From Clostridiales bacterium (GTDB taxonomy: Bacteria; Bacillota; Clostridia; Oscillospirales; CAG-272), in the NCBI GenBank assembly GCA_012800735.1, contig JAAZIU010000025.1, positions 1 through 64,000 of the forward strand: 64,000 bases of DNA. The letters run 5' to 3'. This document shows, piece after piece, positions 26,142 through 34,638 of the stretch; position 1 is the first letter of the stretch; the number at the start of each line of letters is the position of its first letter. Both the position numbers and the translations under genes were made by a program. The notes beneath the pieces were generated by a model that ran no database searches, was not told the DNA's origin, and worked only from the letters and a program-made list of their open reading frames with translations.

Positions 26142-28064
26142 TCAGCAGTGACGAAGCTGAACTTCACGCGCGACGGGTGTTGCGGCGCCGAAATATTTGG
26201 AACAATCGCCTAATTTGACTTTGTCGTCGCGTATTGGATAAACAGACCACGCCTGCACCTCTCCTTTTCCGAGAGACAGTTTTATGCTGTTTTCAAGGTC
26301 GAAGGGGCGATATTTCTTTGAAAAATACTCGTATGCAAGATATCTTCTTCCCGAATCGATGCGCGGGATATCGGATATGCTTATCTCGCCGTCTACGGGA
26401 ACATCGCTGATATTCCATACTCCGACGGCAAAGTTTTCGCCTCGCTGATTAAAGAGCTTAAGCGGTTTTTCAGCCGCGCGGCAGTCGGTAAAGAAACAGT
26501 CGTAGGTAGGCATTGCGGCGCCCGGAAAACGGAAAATCCTGCCGTTTTCGTCGCAGAGCGGGGCGATTTTTTCAAAATCGGTCTCGCCGACTTTATCCGA
26601 GACATAGACAGGACCGCCGGAAAGGGCGCGGAGGACTGCGCTTCTGTATGCATCGGGATGGTTTGACCACCACATATCGAAGTCACAGACATACAGCATC
26701 GAATGCCAGGGGGCGTTCCATGCGTTCTGGACAATATGCGAGGCGAAGTTGTTGCTGTCGTCCGGGAAAAAGTCGTTGCTGTTGCGGTTTACGGCGCTCA
26801 TCGGACGGTTCAATACATTTTCCTGCTGATTTCCCATGCAGTTTATCAGCGGCAGGGCAGGTGAACCGAAATGCTCGGAAATTGAACGTTCCAGCGCTTC
26901 GTGAGCGCTGCGGGTCGTTTCCGAGACAACGGCTTGTCCGCGAATTTCCCTCATATAGCTGCCCTGATTGTCGACTTTAAGCATATCGATGCCGCAGTCT
27001 TTGAGGAAGGAATGCCAGTCAGACCAGAATTTATAAGCTTTTTCCGGGTCGAAAGAGAGAATGCGTTCTCCGTTGGAAATCGTTGTCAGTACGTCGGAAT
27101 ATTTTTTATCAAGCTCGCTTCCGGGAGCAATTCCGCTCCAATAAGCGGTAAAAGCATGCCAGACGCCGACTTTAACGTCAAGCACGGATTTTATCTGCGA
27201 TACAAAGTGCCACAGACCGAGCGGGAACTTTTCCGGGTCGGCTTCAAGACCGAGCAGCCGATAATCCTTCTCGTGCAGCCAGCCGTCGTCTATCATAACC
27301 CATTTTACCGGGATGTTTTTTTCTTTGAATTCCTTCATCTTGGATATAAACTTTTCTTCGTTCATATCCCTGTAGAAAGCGTTCCAACTGCACCAGCCGA
27401 GTTCGTCGACAAACCCGGGGATAGCCCTTTCGCTCAGCAACGGAACGGTTATCGCTTTGAGCCGACGGGCGTTTTTAAAGTTTTCCTGTATCGCTTTTAT
27501 AGGTTCGCGCGCCGTATATACGGAAAGAAACGCGCCGCTCAGGGTATTTATTCCGCCGCATCCGATCGAAAGCTCAATACCGCGGGAGGAAATGTAAGTC
27601 GAAAAGCCTTTTTGCGGCAGAGGCAGGAGACTGATTATCTGTCCTCCGCCGTTTTTAAGCACCGTAAGCTGGCCTTTCTCCGGCCAATCCTTTTTGCTGC
27701 GCGCAAACGAAGGCGATGTCCACCAGATTTTATCAGGGAAGATATTTACCGTTCCTGTGACCCTTCCGATATCGAAGTCAAACGCCGCGCCGGCATCCGG
27801 GTCAAGCGGCTGCTCGGTTTCAAGGTCGATACTGAAAACGAGAGAGCGTTCCGCTTTATTTACGGTCAGATTAAAATGCCTTATGCCTTCGGCCGCATAA
27901 AAGAAAGTTGTATTGTCTTTAACTTCGGATATTTCTTTCAGGTTAGGGATAATCTGCCCGGCGTCGGTATTGATTACCGGATTAAAATTCTTAAGTAAAA
28001 GATTTGCACCGCAGAATACCGATATCCCTTCCTGGTCAGCGGTGAGCGACAATGGCTGTTTCAT
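26142..28064 (-). CDS. GH36-type alpha-galactosidase (Sip1/raffinose synthase-related)
   Basis: 640 residues, no signal peptide. An N-terminal beta-rich domain covers about 1-215. The TIM barrel has G-W-C-S-W-N-A-F-Y, W-V-M-I-D-D-G-W, D-M-L-K-V-D-N-Q-G (nucleophile Asp365) and N-S-N-D-F-F-P-D-D (likely acid/base Asp431). This motif set fits the Sip1-like branch of GH36, which cleaves alpha-galactosides or transfers galactose. It is 43 bp upstream of the binding-protein array and 21 bp downstream of GH3, in one operon. Intracellular galactose release from imported oligosaccharides is the likely role. Confidence 0.88.
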   Translation of the reverse strand: MKQPLSLTADQEGISVFCGANLLLKNFNPVINTDAGQIIPNLKEISEVKDNTTFFYAAEGIRHFNLTVNKAERSLVFSIDLETEQPLDPDAGAAFDFDIGRVTGTVNIFPDKIWWTSPSFARSKKDWPEKGQLTVLKNGGGQIISLLPLPQKGFSTYISSRGIELSIGCGGINTLSGAFLSVYTAREPIKAIQENFKNARRLKAITVPLLSERAIPGFVDELGWCSWNAFYRDMNEEKFISKMKEFKEKNIPVKWVMIDDGWLHEKDYRLLGLEADPEKFPLGLWHFVSQIKSVLDVKVGVWHAFTAYWSGIAPGSELDKKYSDVLTTISNGERILSFDPEKAYKFWSDWHSFLKDCGIDMLKVDNQGSYMREIRGQAVVSETTRSAHEALERSISEHFGSPALPLINCMGNQQENVLNRPMSAVNRNSNDFFPDDSNNFASHIVQNAWNAPWHSMLYVCDFDMWWSNHPDAYRSAVLRALSGGPVYVSDKVGETDFEKIAPLCDENGRIFRFPGAAMPTYDCFFTDCRAAEKPLKLFNQRGENFAVGVWNISDVPVDGEISISDIPRIDSGRRYLAYEYFSKKYRPFDLENSIKLSLGKGEVQAWSVYPIRDDKVKLGDCSKYFGAATPVAREVQLRHC

Positions 28065-28085
28065 AAAAGATTCCTCCTTTATTTT

Positions 28086-30143
28086 TTACACTTGAATGAT
28101 GGCGCGGGCTTTTGCAGAATCCTCATAGCAACTACCGGCAAGAACAAGGCGACCGCCGGAGGGCATTTGGTAATTGCCGTCGGAGTCGGCGTATTTCAAT
28201 GCGTCCGGTTCAATCTCGCAGTCGAGTTCGAGTTCGTCTCCGGCGCGGATGAAGATTTTTTTAAGATAGATCAGTCTTACGGGAGGCTCATCTTTATTGT
28301 CGCCCGCAGCAAGATAGAGGGCTACCGCTTCTTTTGAATCCCGACAGCCTGTATTTTTTACCGAGAGTTTTATCGTAATGCCGGAGTCGGTTTTCTTTGT
28401 GTTTTTGAACGAATATGAAAACGAGGTGTAGGAAAGTCCGAAGCCGAAAGGATACAAGGGTTTACCTTCGAAATATCTGTATGTGCGGTTTTCCATCGAA
28501 TAATCGTCAAACGGAGGAAGGTCATCGGTCGAGCGGTAGAAGGTAAGGGGCAGACGACCCGACGGACTTACCCGCCCGAAGAGCACGTCAGCGAGCGCAT
28601 GGCCGCCTTCGGCGCCCGGATAGAAGCACTGGAGCACGGCGTCGGCTTTTTCATCGGCTTCGCAAAGATTAAGACAGGAGCCGGAAACCGAAACGAAGAC
28701 TATCGGTTTGCCTAACTTTGCGACTTCGCGGAAGAGTTCGAGCTGAACTTCGGGAATATCGATATCCGGCTTGTCGCCGCCGCGCTGACTGTTATATCCG
28801 TCGCCTTCTTCTCCTTCAAAAGTCGGGTTTAAACCGAGGCACATTATGACGATATCCGCTTCGGAGGCGGCAACCAAAGCCTCGCGGAAAGGGTTCTCTT
28901 CCCATGAGCCGAGCTCTTTGCGGACTATATGGCAGCCTCGGGCGCAGAAGACCGAACCGCCGGCGGCTTCGACTTCTTCGATTATGCCGCGCTGGAGGGT
29001 GGTGGTTTTCTTCGGTGTACCGTGATAATTGCCGAGCAGAACAAGCTTATCGTCTGCGACGGGACCTATCACGGCGTAGGTTTTTTGGGGATTCAGCGGA
29101 AGAATGCCGTTGTTTTTCAGCAGCACGATACCGTCTGCCGCCGCTTCTCTTGAAAGCGCGGCGTGTTCCTTTGTGTCATACGCGCCTTTCGGTATCGAAT
29201 TATACGGGCAGTCGTCGTCGAACATACCGAGTCGCAATCGCGCTTCAAACAGCCTTATGACCGAACGGTCGATATCTTCTTCGGTCAAAAGACCTTTTTC
29301 ATACGCAACGTTAAGCGAAGCGTACGCTCCGCCGCAGTTGAGATCGCAGCCGGCTTTTACCGCCTGAGCGGCAGCGTGGGGAGCGTCGGGAGACGTGCCG
29401 TGACCGTTATAGAAATCATATACCGCGCCGCAGTCGGAAACAACATAGCCTTCAAAACCCATTCTTCCGCGAAGATTATCCTCAAGCAGCTCGACGCTTC
29501 CGCAGCATGGTACGCCGTCAATTCTGTTGTAAGCTCCCATGACGGCTGCGACACGGCTTTTGCGGATGATATAATCAAAGGCAAACAGATACGTCTGCCA
29601 AAGGTCGCGTTTCGAGGGGTGAACGTCGAAGCTGTGCCTTAACGATTCGGGACCGGAATGAACCGCGAAGTGTTTTAATGTCGCGTCAACTCTTCGGTAG
29701 TTTTCGTCATCCCCCTGAAGCCCGTCAACATAAGCCGCTCCGGTGAGAGCGGTCAGATACGGGTCTTCGCCGTAGGTCTCATGCCCTCTTCCCCACCTCG
29801 GATCGCGGAAGATGTTGATGTTGGGCGACCAGAGAGTCAGTCCCTGATAGATGCCGGTGTCGCCAAAGCTGCGGTAGCCGTTGTATTTTGCTCTCGCTTC
29901 TTTTGATACCGCCTCGCCGATGCGGAAAACGATTGAGGGGTCAAAGGCAGCCGCCATGGCTATTGCCTGCGGGAAGCAAGCCGCCGAACCGGAGCGGGCG
30001 ACTCCGTGCAGCCCCTCATTCCACCAGTTATATCCCGGTATGCCGAGCCTTTCGACAGGCGGGGAGTCAAATTTCATCTGACTCATCTTCTCAGCCAGAG
30101 TCATTTTCGAAACCAAATCCTCAGCTCTTTTTCTGAAATCCAT
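28086..30143 (-). CDS. GH3 beta-xylosidase/beta-glucosidase
   Basis: 685 residues, no signal peptide. The N-terminal barrel starts with the R-L-G-I-P-G-Y-N-W-W-N-E-G-L-H-G-V-A motif typical of xylosidase-type GH3 enzymes. The nucleophile is Asp237 in V-V-S-D-C-G. The second alpha/beta sandwich domain (about 340-560) and a C-terminal fibronectin type III-like domain (about 600-680) are present. Beta-xylosidase is the best guess, but GH3 specificity is hard to call. It is the first gene of the operon, with a promoter 40 bp upstream and AGGGAG before ATG 30143. Confidence 0.9.
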   Translation of the reverse strand: MDFRKRAEDLVSKMTLAEKMSQMKFDSPPVERLGIPGYNWWNEGLHGVARSGSAACFPQAIAMAAAFDPSIVFRIGEAVSKEARAKYNGYRSFGDTGIYQGLTLWSPNINIFRDPRWGRGHETYGEDPYLTALTGAAYVDGLQGDDENYRRVDATLKHFAVHSGPESLRHSFDVHPSKRDLWQTYLFAFDYIIRKSRVAAVMGAYNRIDGVPCCGSVELLEDNLRGRMGFEGYVVSDCGAVYDFYNGHGTSPDAPHAAAQAVKAGCDLNCGGAYASLNVAYEKGLLTEEDIDRSVIRLFEARLRLGMFDDDCPYNSIPKGAYDTKEHAALSREAAADGIVLLKNNGILPLNPQKTYAVIGPVADDKLVLLGNYHGTPKKTTTLQRGIIEEVEAAGGSVFCARGCHIVRKELGSWEENPFREALVAASEADIVIMCLGLNPTFEGEEGDGYNSQRGGDKPDIDIPEVQLELFREVAKLGKPIVFVSVSGSCLNLCEADEKADAVLQCFYPGAEGGHALADVLFGRVSPSGRLPLTFYRSTDDLPPFDDYSMENRTYRYFEGKPLYPFGFGLSYTSFSYSFKNTKKTDSGITIKLSVKNTGCRDSKEAVALYLAAGDNKDEPPVRLIYLKKIFIRAGDELELDCEIEPDALKYADSDGNYQMPSGGRLVLAGSCYEDSAKARAIIQV

Positions 30144-30184
30144 ATGTTACTCCCTAAAGACACAAATATTTAATAAACAAGTTT

Positions 30185-30213
30185 ATTATATCATATGCCG
30201 CAGTCTAAATCAA
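30185..30213 (-). promoter_or_regulatory. SigA promoter of the GH3-GH36-binding-protein operon
   Basis: TTGATT (30208-30213), 17 bp, TATAAT (30185-30190) with TGA before it. No operator-like palindrome or CcpA cre site is evident nearby. Confidence 0.8.
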
Positions 30214-30268
30214 GGGATATTTGAAAGGAATTTTACAAGCCGTTTCACGCCGTATTCGACATGCAGTA

Positions 30269-30297
30269 TTGACAATTTACGGCATATGTTGTATAAT
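30269..30297 (+). promoter_or_regulatory. consensus SigA promoter of the coiled-coil protein-SpoIID operon
   Basis: TTGACA (30269-30274), exactly 17 bp, TATAAT (30292-30297). The leader before ATG 30411 is about 107 nt. Confidence 0.88.
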
Positions 30298-30410
30298 GAT
30301 GTATACCTGTTTGTTCTAAGATGACATTCAGGCTATTCACACACCGGCAGTACTCTTGCCGCTGAGTATTACACTGAATTTGCATACTATATTCCGGAGG
30401 AAATTCCAAT

Positions 30411-31049
30411 ATGAATATCAACGAAAAAATCGCCCTTATCGGGCTCTGCATAGTCATAGCGGCAGTCGGCGCCGTGACTGTTTTTGCCGACGGTTATGAC
30501 ACCTCTGCAGATCCGCTTGTTACCGTTTCGTATATACAAAACGTTAAAGCAGAAATAAAAAATGAAATAATCATCGAACTCGACATTAACTCGGTAAAGA
30601 CCCATATGGATGAGATCAGCACCTCAATCATAGCTCTTGAACAACAGCAATCAAAGCAGGCTGCCGATATTAAAGCGCTGAAAGAGGGCGGCGCTTCCGA
30701 ATCAAGCGAAGCTGACTCGGAAGCAGAATCTAAAACTGTCAGCGCGCCGGCAGTACAGGCGGCTTCATACGAAGTTGTCCGACTCACAAAAGGTCAGACT
30801 ATCACCGCCGACTCTTCTCTTGAACTTATTCCCCGCTCGGGTTCATTAAATGCGGTAGTAACATCGGAAACCAACAGGGTAAACAAGGTCGGTCTGAGTG
30901 ATCTGACCGGCGCCAAAGAAATCCTTGACGGGGAGCCGATCGAAAACAACCACTACATACTTGTATCCCGCGCCGACGGACGCGGCGTTACCGCCGTATC
31001 CGACGAATGTTATCTTATGGTGCGCGGCAGCTATACCATTGTCGGTTAA
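30411..31049 (+). CDS. secreted coiled-coil protein, function unknown
   Basis: 212 residues. Residues 6-27 form a signal peptide or anchor ending V-F-A-D-G. Residues about 45-90 are heptad-like and rich in Glu, Lys and Gln (E-Q-Q-Q-S-K-Q-A-A-D-I-K), suggesting a coiled coil. A Ser/Glu/Ala linker follows, then a C-terminal beta-rich domain with R-L-T-K-G-Q-T-I and V-S-R-A-D-G-R-G-V. I know of no assigned function. It lies 4 bp before the SpoIID gene on the same strand, so the products may work together outside the membrane. GGAGG lies before ATG 30411. Confidence 0.8.
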   Translation: MNINEKIALIGLCIVIAAVGAVTVFADGYDTSADPLVTVSYIQNVKAEIKNEIIIELDINSVKTHMDEISTSIIALEQQQSKQAADIKALKEGGASESSEADSEAESKTVSAPAVQAASYEVVRLTKGQTITADSSLELIPRSGSLNAVVTSETNRVNKVGLSDLTGAKEILDGEPIENNHYILVSRADGRGVTAVSDECYLMVRGSYTIVG

Positions 31050-31053
31050 TATC

Positions 31054-33030
31054 ATGTCATTCAAAAACAATACGAAAAAGAACAACTCGCCGATAAAACC
31101 CTGGGCAAGAATACTCGCCCTTATACTCTGTATTCTGATGCTCGGCGGCACCGCCATAATTCTTATTCAATACCTTGCTTTCGGCTCTTATGCGGCGAAC
31201 ATTTCGCCGAATCAGCAAATCCGCGTCGGACTTATGTATGGACAGGGGGTTGTTACCAGTTACACCTTAAGCGCGGATTACGGTTTTTCGCTCGGCAAAA
31301 TCGAGCAGAATTCCTTCCGCTCAATCTGGAGACTTTCCGACACTTCAATAACCGTCGCATCTGATGCAAATCTTAATCGGAGCGGCATTATCTACAATAT
31401 TACCGGAAGCTACAACGCCACCTCCGTCGGCGCATATCATATCGAGATAAACTACGGAGACGCGCCGGACTTTGAGCTGCAGTATGCTTTTGCGGCGGAA
31501 CAGCTATCCGCGCTTACAAACGAGGTTTTCCCTGCCTATATCGGAGGCGCTTACGCCGTGAGAGTCGGTAATTTCGCAAGCATCGAGGACGCCGAAGCCT
31601 TCCTGCCTTTAGTCGCGGCATTACTGCCGGGGGCATATGTCGTAACCCCCAGTTCCACCGCAGTTACCGTTATGGTATCGGATACCGGCTTCATACTTTT
31701 TGAATACGACGATCCTTCGGGAAACTCAAACCTCGGACTTTACGCAAACCAACAGGGCGGAAGTCCCTGTTATCTCGTCACTCCGTCAAAAAAATACTTT
31801 GAAGGTATATTTGAGTTCAAGCGCTATATAAACGGCAATCGCGACGGCGTTCAGGTCGTAAATATTCTGACACTTGATCAGTACATAAACGGTTTGCTGC
31901 CGTGGGAAATCAGCCCGTCCTGGCCGATTGAAGTTCAAAAAGCCGTCGCCGTCGCCGCGCGGACATATGCCCTCTCAATGCTGAATCGGCACTCGGAATA
32001 CGGCTTTGATATGTGCAACGGCACTCACTGTCAGGCTTATCTCGGCATAGGCCGCGCCACCGAAGCCAGCCGGCGCGCCGTTGCTGAAACTTCGGGACTG
32101 ATACTTACCTACAACGGAGAGCCGGCAAGAACTTATTATTCCGCAGTTACCGGCGGCTGCACCGTCTCGGTAACCGAAGCCTGGGGAGGAGGCAATAACG
32201 TCTCCTATCTGCGCGCGATTCACACCCCCTGGGAAAAGTATTCGACCCACTCCGAGGGAGAATGGCAGACTGAGGTAACGCCCGAAAAGCTCTCGAACAC
32301 CCTTAAAGCTTACGGATATTATCAGATAACAAGCCCCATCGCCGCAGTCCATATCGATAAACTTTGCAACAATTCTACATATATTTATCAGATTACCTTT
32401 ACCGACGAGGACGGCAACACCGCAACAATAACAACTTCAGATCGTATTCGAACCGTGCTTTCGGCATATGTAAACTCTGCAAACTTCGTCGTCGGCAGAG
32501 GCGGGGAGAATGTCAGCATTACCGACTTTTTGCCGAATGTAAGATATCCATATGCGACGGCGTCGCCGACAAGCACAAGCTCTTCTTCCTCTTCCGGAAG
32601 CTCGGGAGCGTGGGCGGCGACTGAATCCGGCAACCGGCAGCTTGACGGCAACGCGCTTTATATTTCCGGAAGCGATAAAAGCGGTGTGATAGCCGGCGAC
32701 GACCTATACAGAGTGCCTGTCGTGACCGGCAGCGGTATTGTATCCGTCGACTGCGCAAGCGGCGGTTTTGCTCCGATTGAACCGTCATCAACGGTTACGG
32801 TCGACAACAGCGCGTATATCGCCACCCTCTCGGATATTTCAACATATCAGTCACAAAGAATGGTGCTTGCAAACGGTAAAGCTTCTAACTTCGTCTTTGT
32901 CGGGCGCGGTTGGGGCCACGGCGTCGGCATGAGTCAATGGGGAGCGAAGAACCTCGCCGAGATGGGTTATGATTTTTGCTCCATTCTTAGAACCTATTAT
33001 CCCGGAACCGAGTTAACTACTCTTCAATAA
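31054..33030 (+). CDS. SpoIID/LytB-domain protein (peptidoglycan-acting)
   Basis: 658 residues. Residues about 17-40 form a signal/anchor segment. A region near residue 165-200 (Y-A-V-R-V-G-N-F-A-S-I-E-D-A-E-A-F) resembles a SPOR glycan-binding repeat. The SpoIID domain begins near residue 280 (G-L-L-P-W-E-I-S-P-S-W-P) and includes A-A-R-T-Y-A-L. It is interrupted by a Ser-rich stretch and ends with G-R-G-W-G-H-G-V-G-M-S-Q-W-G-A near 615. SpoIID enzymes are lytic transglycosylases acting on denuded glycan in sporulation; LytB-type relatives act in vegetative wall turnover. ATG 31054 is used because it follows the preceding gene by 4 bp; an upstream in-frame start would overlap it by over 100 bp. 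Confidence 0.88.
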   Translation: MSFKNNTKKNNSPIKPWARILALILCILMLGGTAIILIQYLAFGSYAANISPNQQIRVGLMYGQGVVTSYTLSADYGFSLGKIEQNSFRSIWRLSDTSITVASDANLNRSGIIYNITGSYNATSVGAYHIEINYGDAPDFELQYAFAAEQLSALTNEVFPAYIGGAYAVRVGNFASIEDAEAFLPLVAALLPGAYVVTPSSTAVTVMVSDTGFILFEYDDPSGNSNLGLYANQQGGSPCYLVTPSKKYFEGIFEFKRYINGNRDGVQVVNILTLDQYINGLLPWEISPSWPIEVQKAVAVAARTYALSMLNRHSEYGFDMCNGTHCQAYLGIGRATEASRRAVAETSGLILTYNGEPARTYYSAVTGGCTVSVTEAWGGGNNVSYLRAIHTPWEKYSTHSEGEWQTEVTPEKLSNTLKAYGYYQITSPIAAVHIDKLCNNSTYIYQITFTDEDGNTATITTSDRIRTVLSAYVNSANFVVGRGGENVSITDFLPNVRYPYATASPTSTSSSSSSGSSGAWAATESGNRQLDGNALYISGSDKSGVIAGDDLYRVPVVTGSGIVSVDCASGGFAPIEPSSTVTVDNSAYIATLSDISTYQSQRMVLANGKASNFVFVGRGWGHGVGMSQWGAKNLAEMGYDFCSILRTYYPGTELTTLQ

Positions 33031-33067
33031 AATAATAAAAACTAAACGGTAGCAAAATGGTGAAAAA

Positions 33068-34534
33068 ATGAATATCAGACGAATCACCGCGGCTCTTCTT
33101 CTCTCAGCCGTTCTGCTGTCCGCCCTTTCCTGCGCAGACAGCGGCGCTCCGGCTGATACGCCGCAAAAAACATTGTCGCCCGACAACGAAACGACTATCG
33201 CAGAAACGACGACCGAGGGACCGGATCTGCCGGACAAAACTTATGACGGCGAGACGGTGCATTTCCTCACCGCATTGAATCAGGGCTATGACTGGTACAC
33301 CTCAAAGGAAATTTTCGCCGAAGGAGAAACCGGCGAGCTTTTCAACGACGCGGTATACAGGCGCAATCTTGTTATAGAAGACAGATTCGACATAAAAATC
33401 ACGCAGAACTGCGTCCCGGGTCCGGAAAACGTTGCAAAAAAATCGCTTTCCGCCGGAGACACCGAATACGATGTTGTGATGCCGTATATGTCGAACTCGA
33501 TATCACTGCTGCAATCGGGGCTTTTTTACGACCTTAAAACGGTACCGTATCTCGATCTTGATAAGCCCTGGTGGGATCAGAGGGCAAACGACAACCTGAG
33601 CTACCGCGGCAGGCTGTTTATGACGACAGGCGACATTTCCATCCTCGATAACGAATGCACGATGGTTATGTTCTTCAACAAGCAGCTTGTCACCGACTTC
33701 GGTCTTGAAAGCCCTTACGACCTCGTTCGCAGCGGCGCCTGGACAATGGACGCGCTGACCGCAATGTCATCTTCCGTGACGGCGGATATCAACGGCGACG
33801 GCAAGCTGAATAAAGAAGACCGTTTCGGACTGTCGGTTGCCGGAAATGCTCCGATATCCTTATATTTTGCCGCCGGAGAACGCATAATCAACTCTGACGG
33901 AGACGGCGGACTTATGATAACGATGAACTCTCCCCGCGCCTCCGATGTCATAGAAAAGATTATGAATACCTGCCTTGATACCCTTGCTTTTAATAAAATA
34001 AACGGCTCGGACGGCGGATTTGATACTCCCTGCGCTATGTTCCTTGACGGTCGGCTGATGTTCGTAACCTTCGCGCTTGTTGATATCAACGGACTCCGCG
34101 ACGCCGAATTTGAGTTCGGAATCCTTCCCTACCCCAAATACAACGAAGCTCAGGAAGAATACAACAGCCTTATTTCAACCATCTGCGTTCCAACCGTCTC
34201 GCTTCCATATAACTGCCGGAATCCCGAACTTGTCGGGGTAACGCTTTCCGCGATGGCACACGGCTCTCTTGACACCCTTACCGTGGCGTATTACGACAAC
34301 GCCCTCAAGACAAGATATGTCAGAGACGACGAGTCGGGAGAGATGCTTGACATAATCTTTTCGACCAGGGTTTACGATCTCGGATTTATTTGTGATATCG
34401 GCGGGCTTTCAAGTCTTGTCGGAAATCTCTACAACAAGAAGTCAACTGATTTTGCTTCCGCTTATGCGAAAGTCGAATCAAAGGCGCAGGCGGCGCTTGA
34501 CAAGCTGACCGAATCGCTTGACGCCATCAGCTGA
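33068..34534 (+). CDS. extracellular solute-binding lipoprotein
   Basis: 488 residues. Signal peptide with lipobox L-S-A-L-S-C (Cys22), linker, then the family pattern N-D-A-V-Y-R-R-N-L-V-I-E-D-R-F and the calcium-loop-like D-I-N-G-D-G-K-L-N-K-E-D near residue 240. It is divergent from the array at 20120-26098 but of the same family. It follows the SpoIID gene by 37 bp with a weak ribosome site and no clear promoter, so it may be cotranscribed with it. No permease is nearby. Ligand unknown. Confidence 0.9.
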   Translation: MNIRRITAALLLSAVLLSALSCADSGAPADTPQKTLSPDNETTIAETTTEGPDLPDKTYDGETVHFLTALNQGYDWYTSKEIFAEGETGELFNDAVYRRNLVIEDRFDIKITQNCVPGPENVAKKSLSAGDTEYDVVMPYMSNSISLLQSGLFYDLKTVPYLDLDKPWWDQRANDNLSYRGRLFMTTGDISILDNECTMVMFFNKQLVTDFGLESPYDLVRSGAWTMDALTAMSSSVTADINGDGKLNKEDRFGLSVAGNAPISLYFAAGERIINSDGDGGLMITMNSPRASDVIEKIMNTCLDTLAFNKINGSDGGFDTPCAMFLDGRLMFVTFALVDINGLRDAEFEFGILPYPKYNEAQEEYNSLISTICVPTVSLPYNCRNPELVGVTLSAMAHGSLDTLTVAYYDNALKTRYVRDDESGEMLDIIFSTRVYDLGFICDIGGLSSLVGNLYNKKSTDFASAYAKVESKAQAALDKLTESLDAIS

Positions 34535-34567
34535 GATAATATTATTTCGATATTAATAACATATAGT

Positions 34568-34597
34568 TATCAACATAAAATTCTATGATGTTATAAT
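34568..34597 (+). promoter_or_regulatory. possible promoter of the SLH protein gene
   Basis: TATAAT (34592-34597) with TGT before it; the -35 is weak (TATCAA at 18 bp). It lies 42 bp before ATG 34639. Confidence 0.45.
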
Positions 34598-34638
34598 CAT
34601 CCCGAATATGCAAATATATTATAATGGAGGGAATTTTG

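Noticed and set aside
26901-27998. 365-codon plus-strand frame across the GH36 gene
   Set aside because: It mirrors the minus-strand coding frame. Composition is unlike neighbouring proteins and no family motif is present, while GH36 motifs on the other strand are intact.
30925-31053. In-frame N-terminal extension of the SpoIID protein
   Set aside because: It overlaps the preceding gene by over 100 bp, and the extension has no signal peptide, whereas ATG 31054 gives a proper one.
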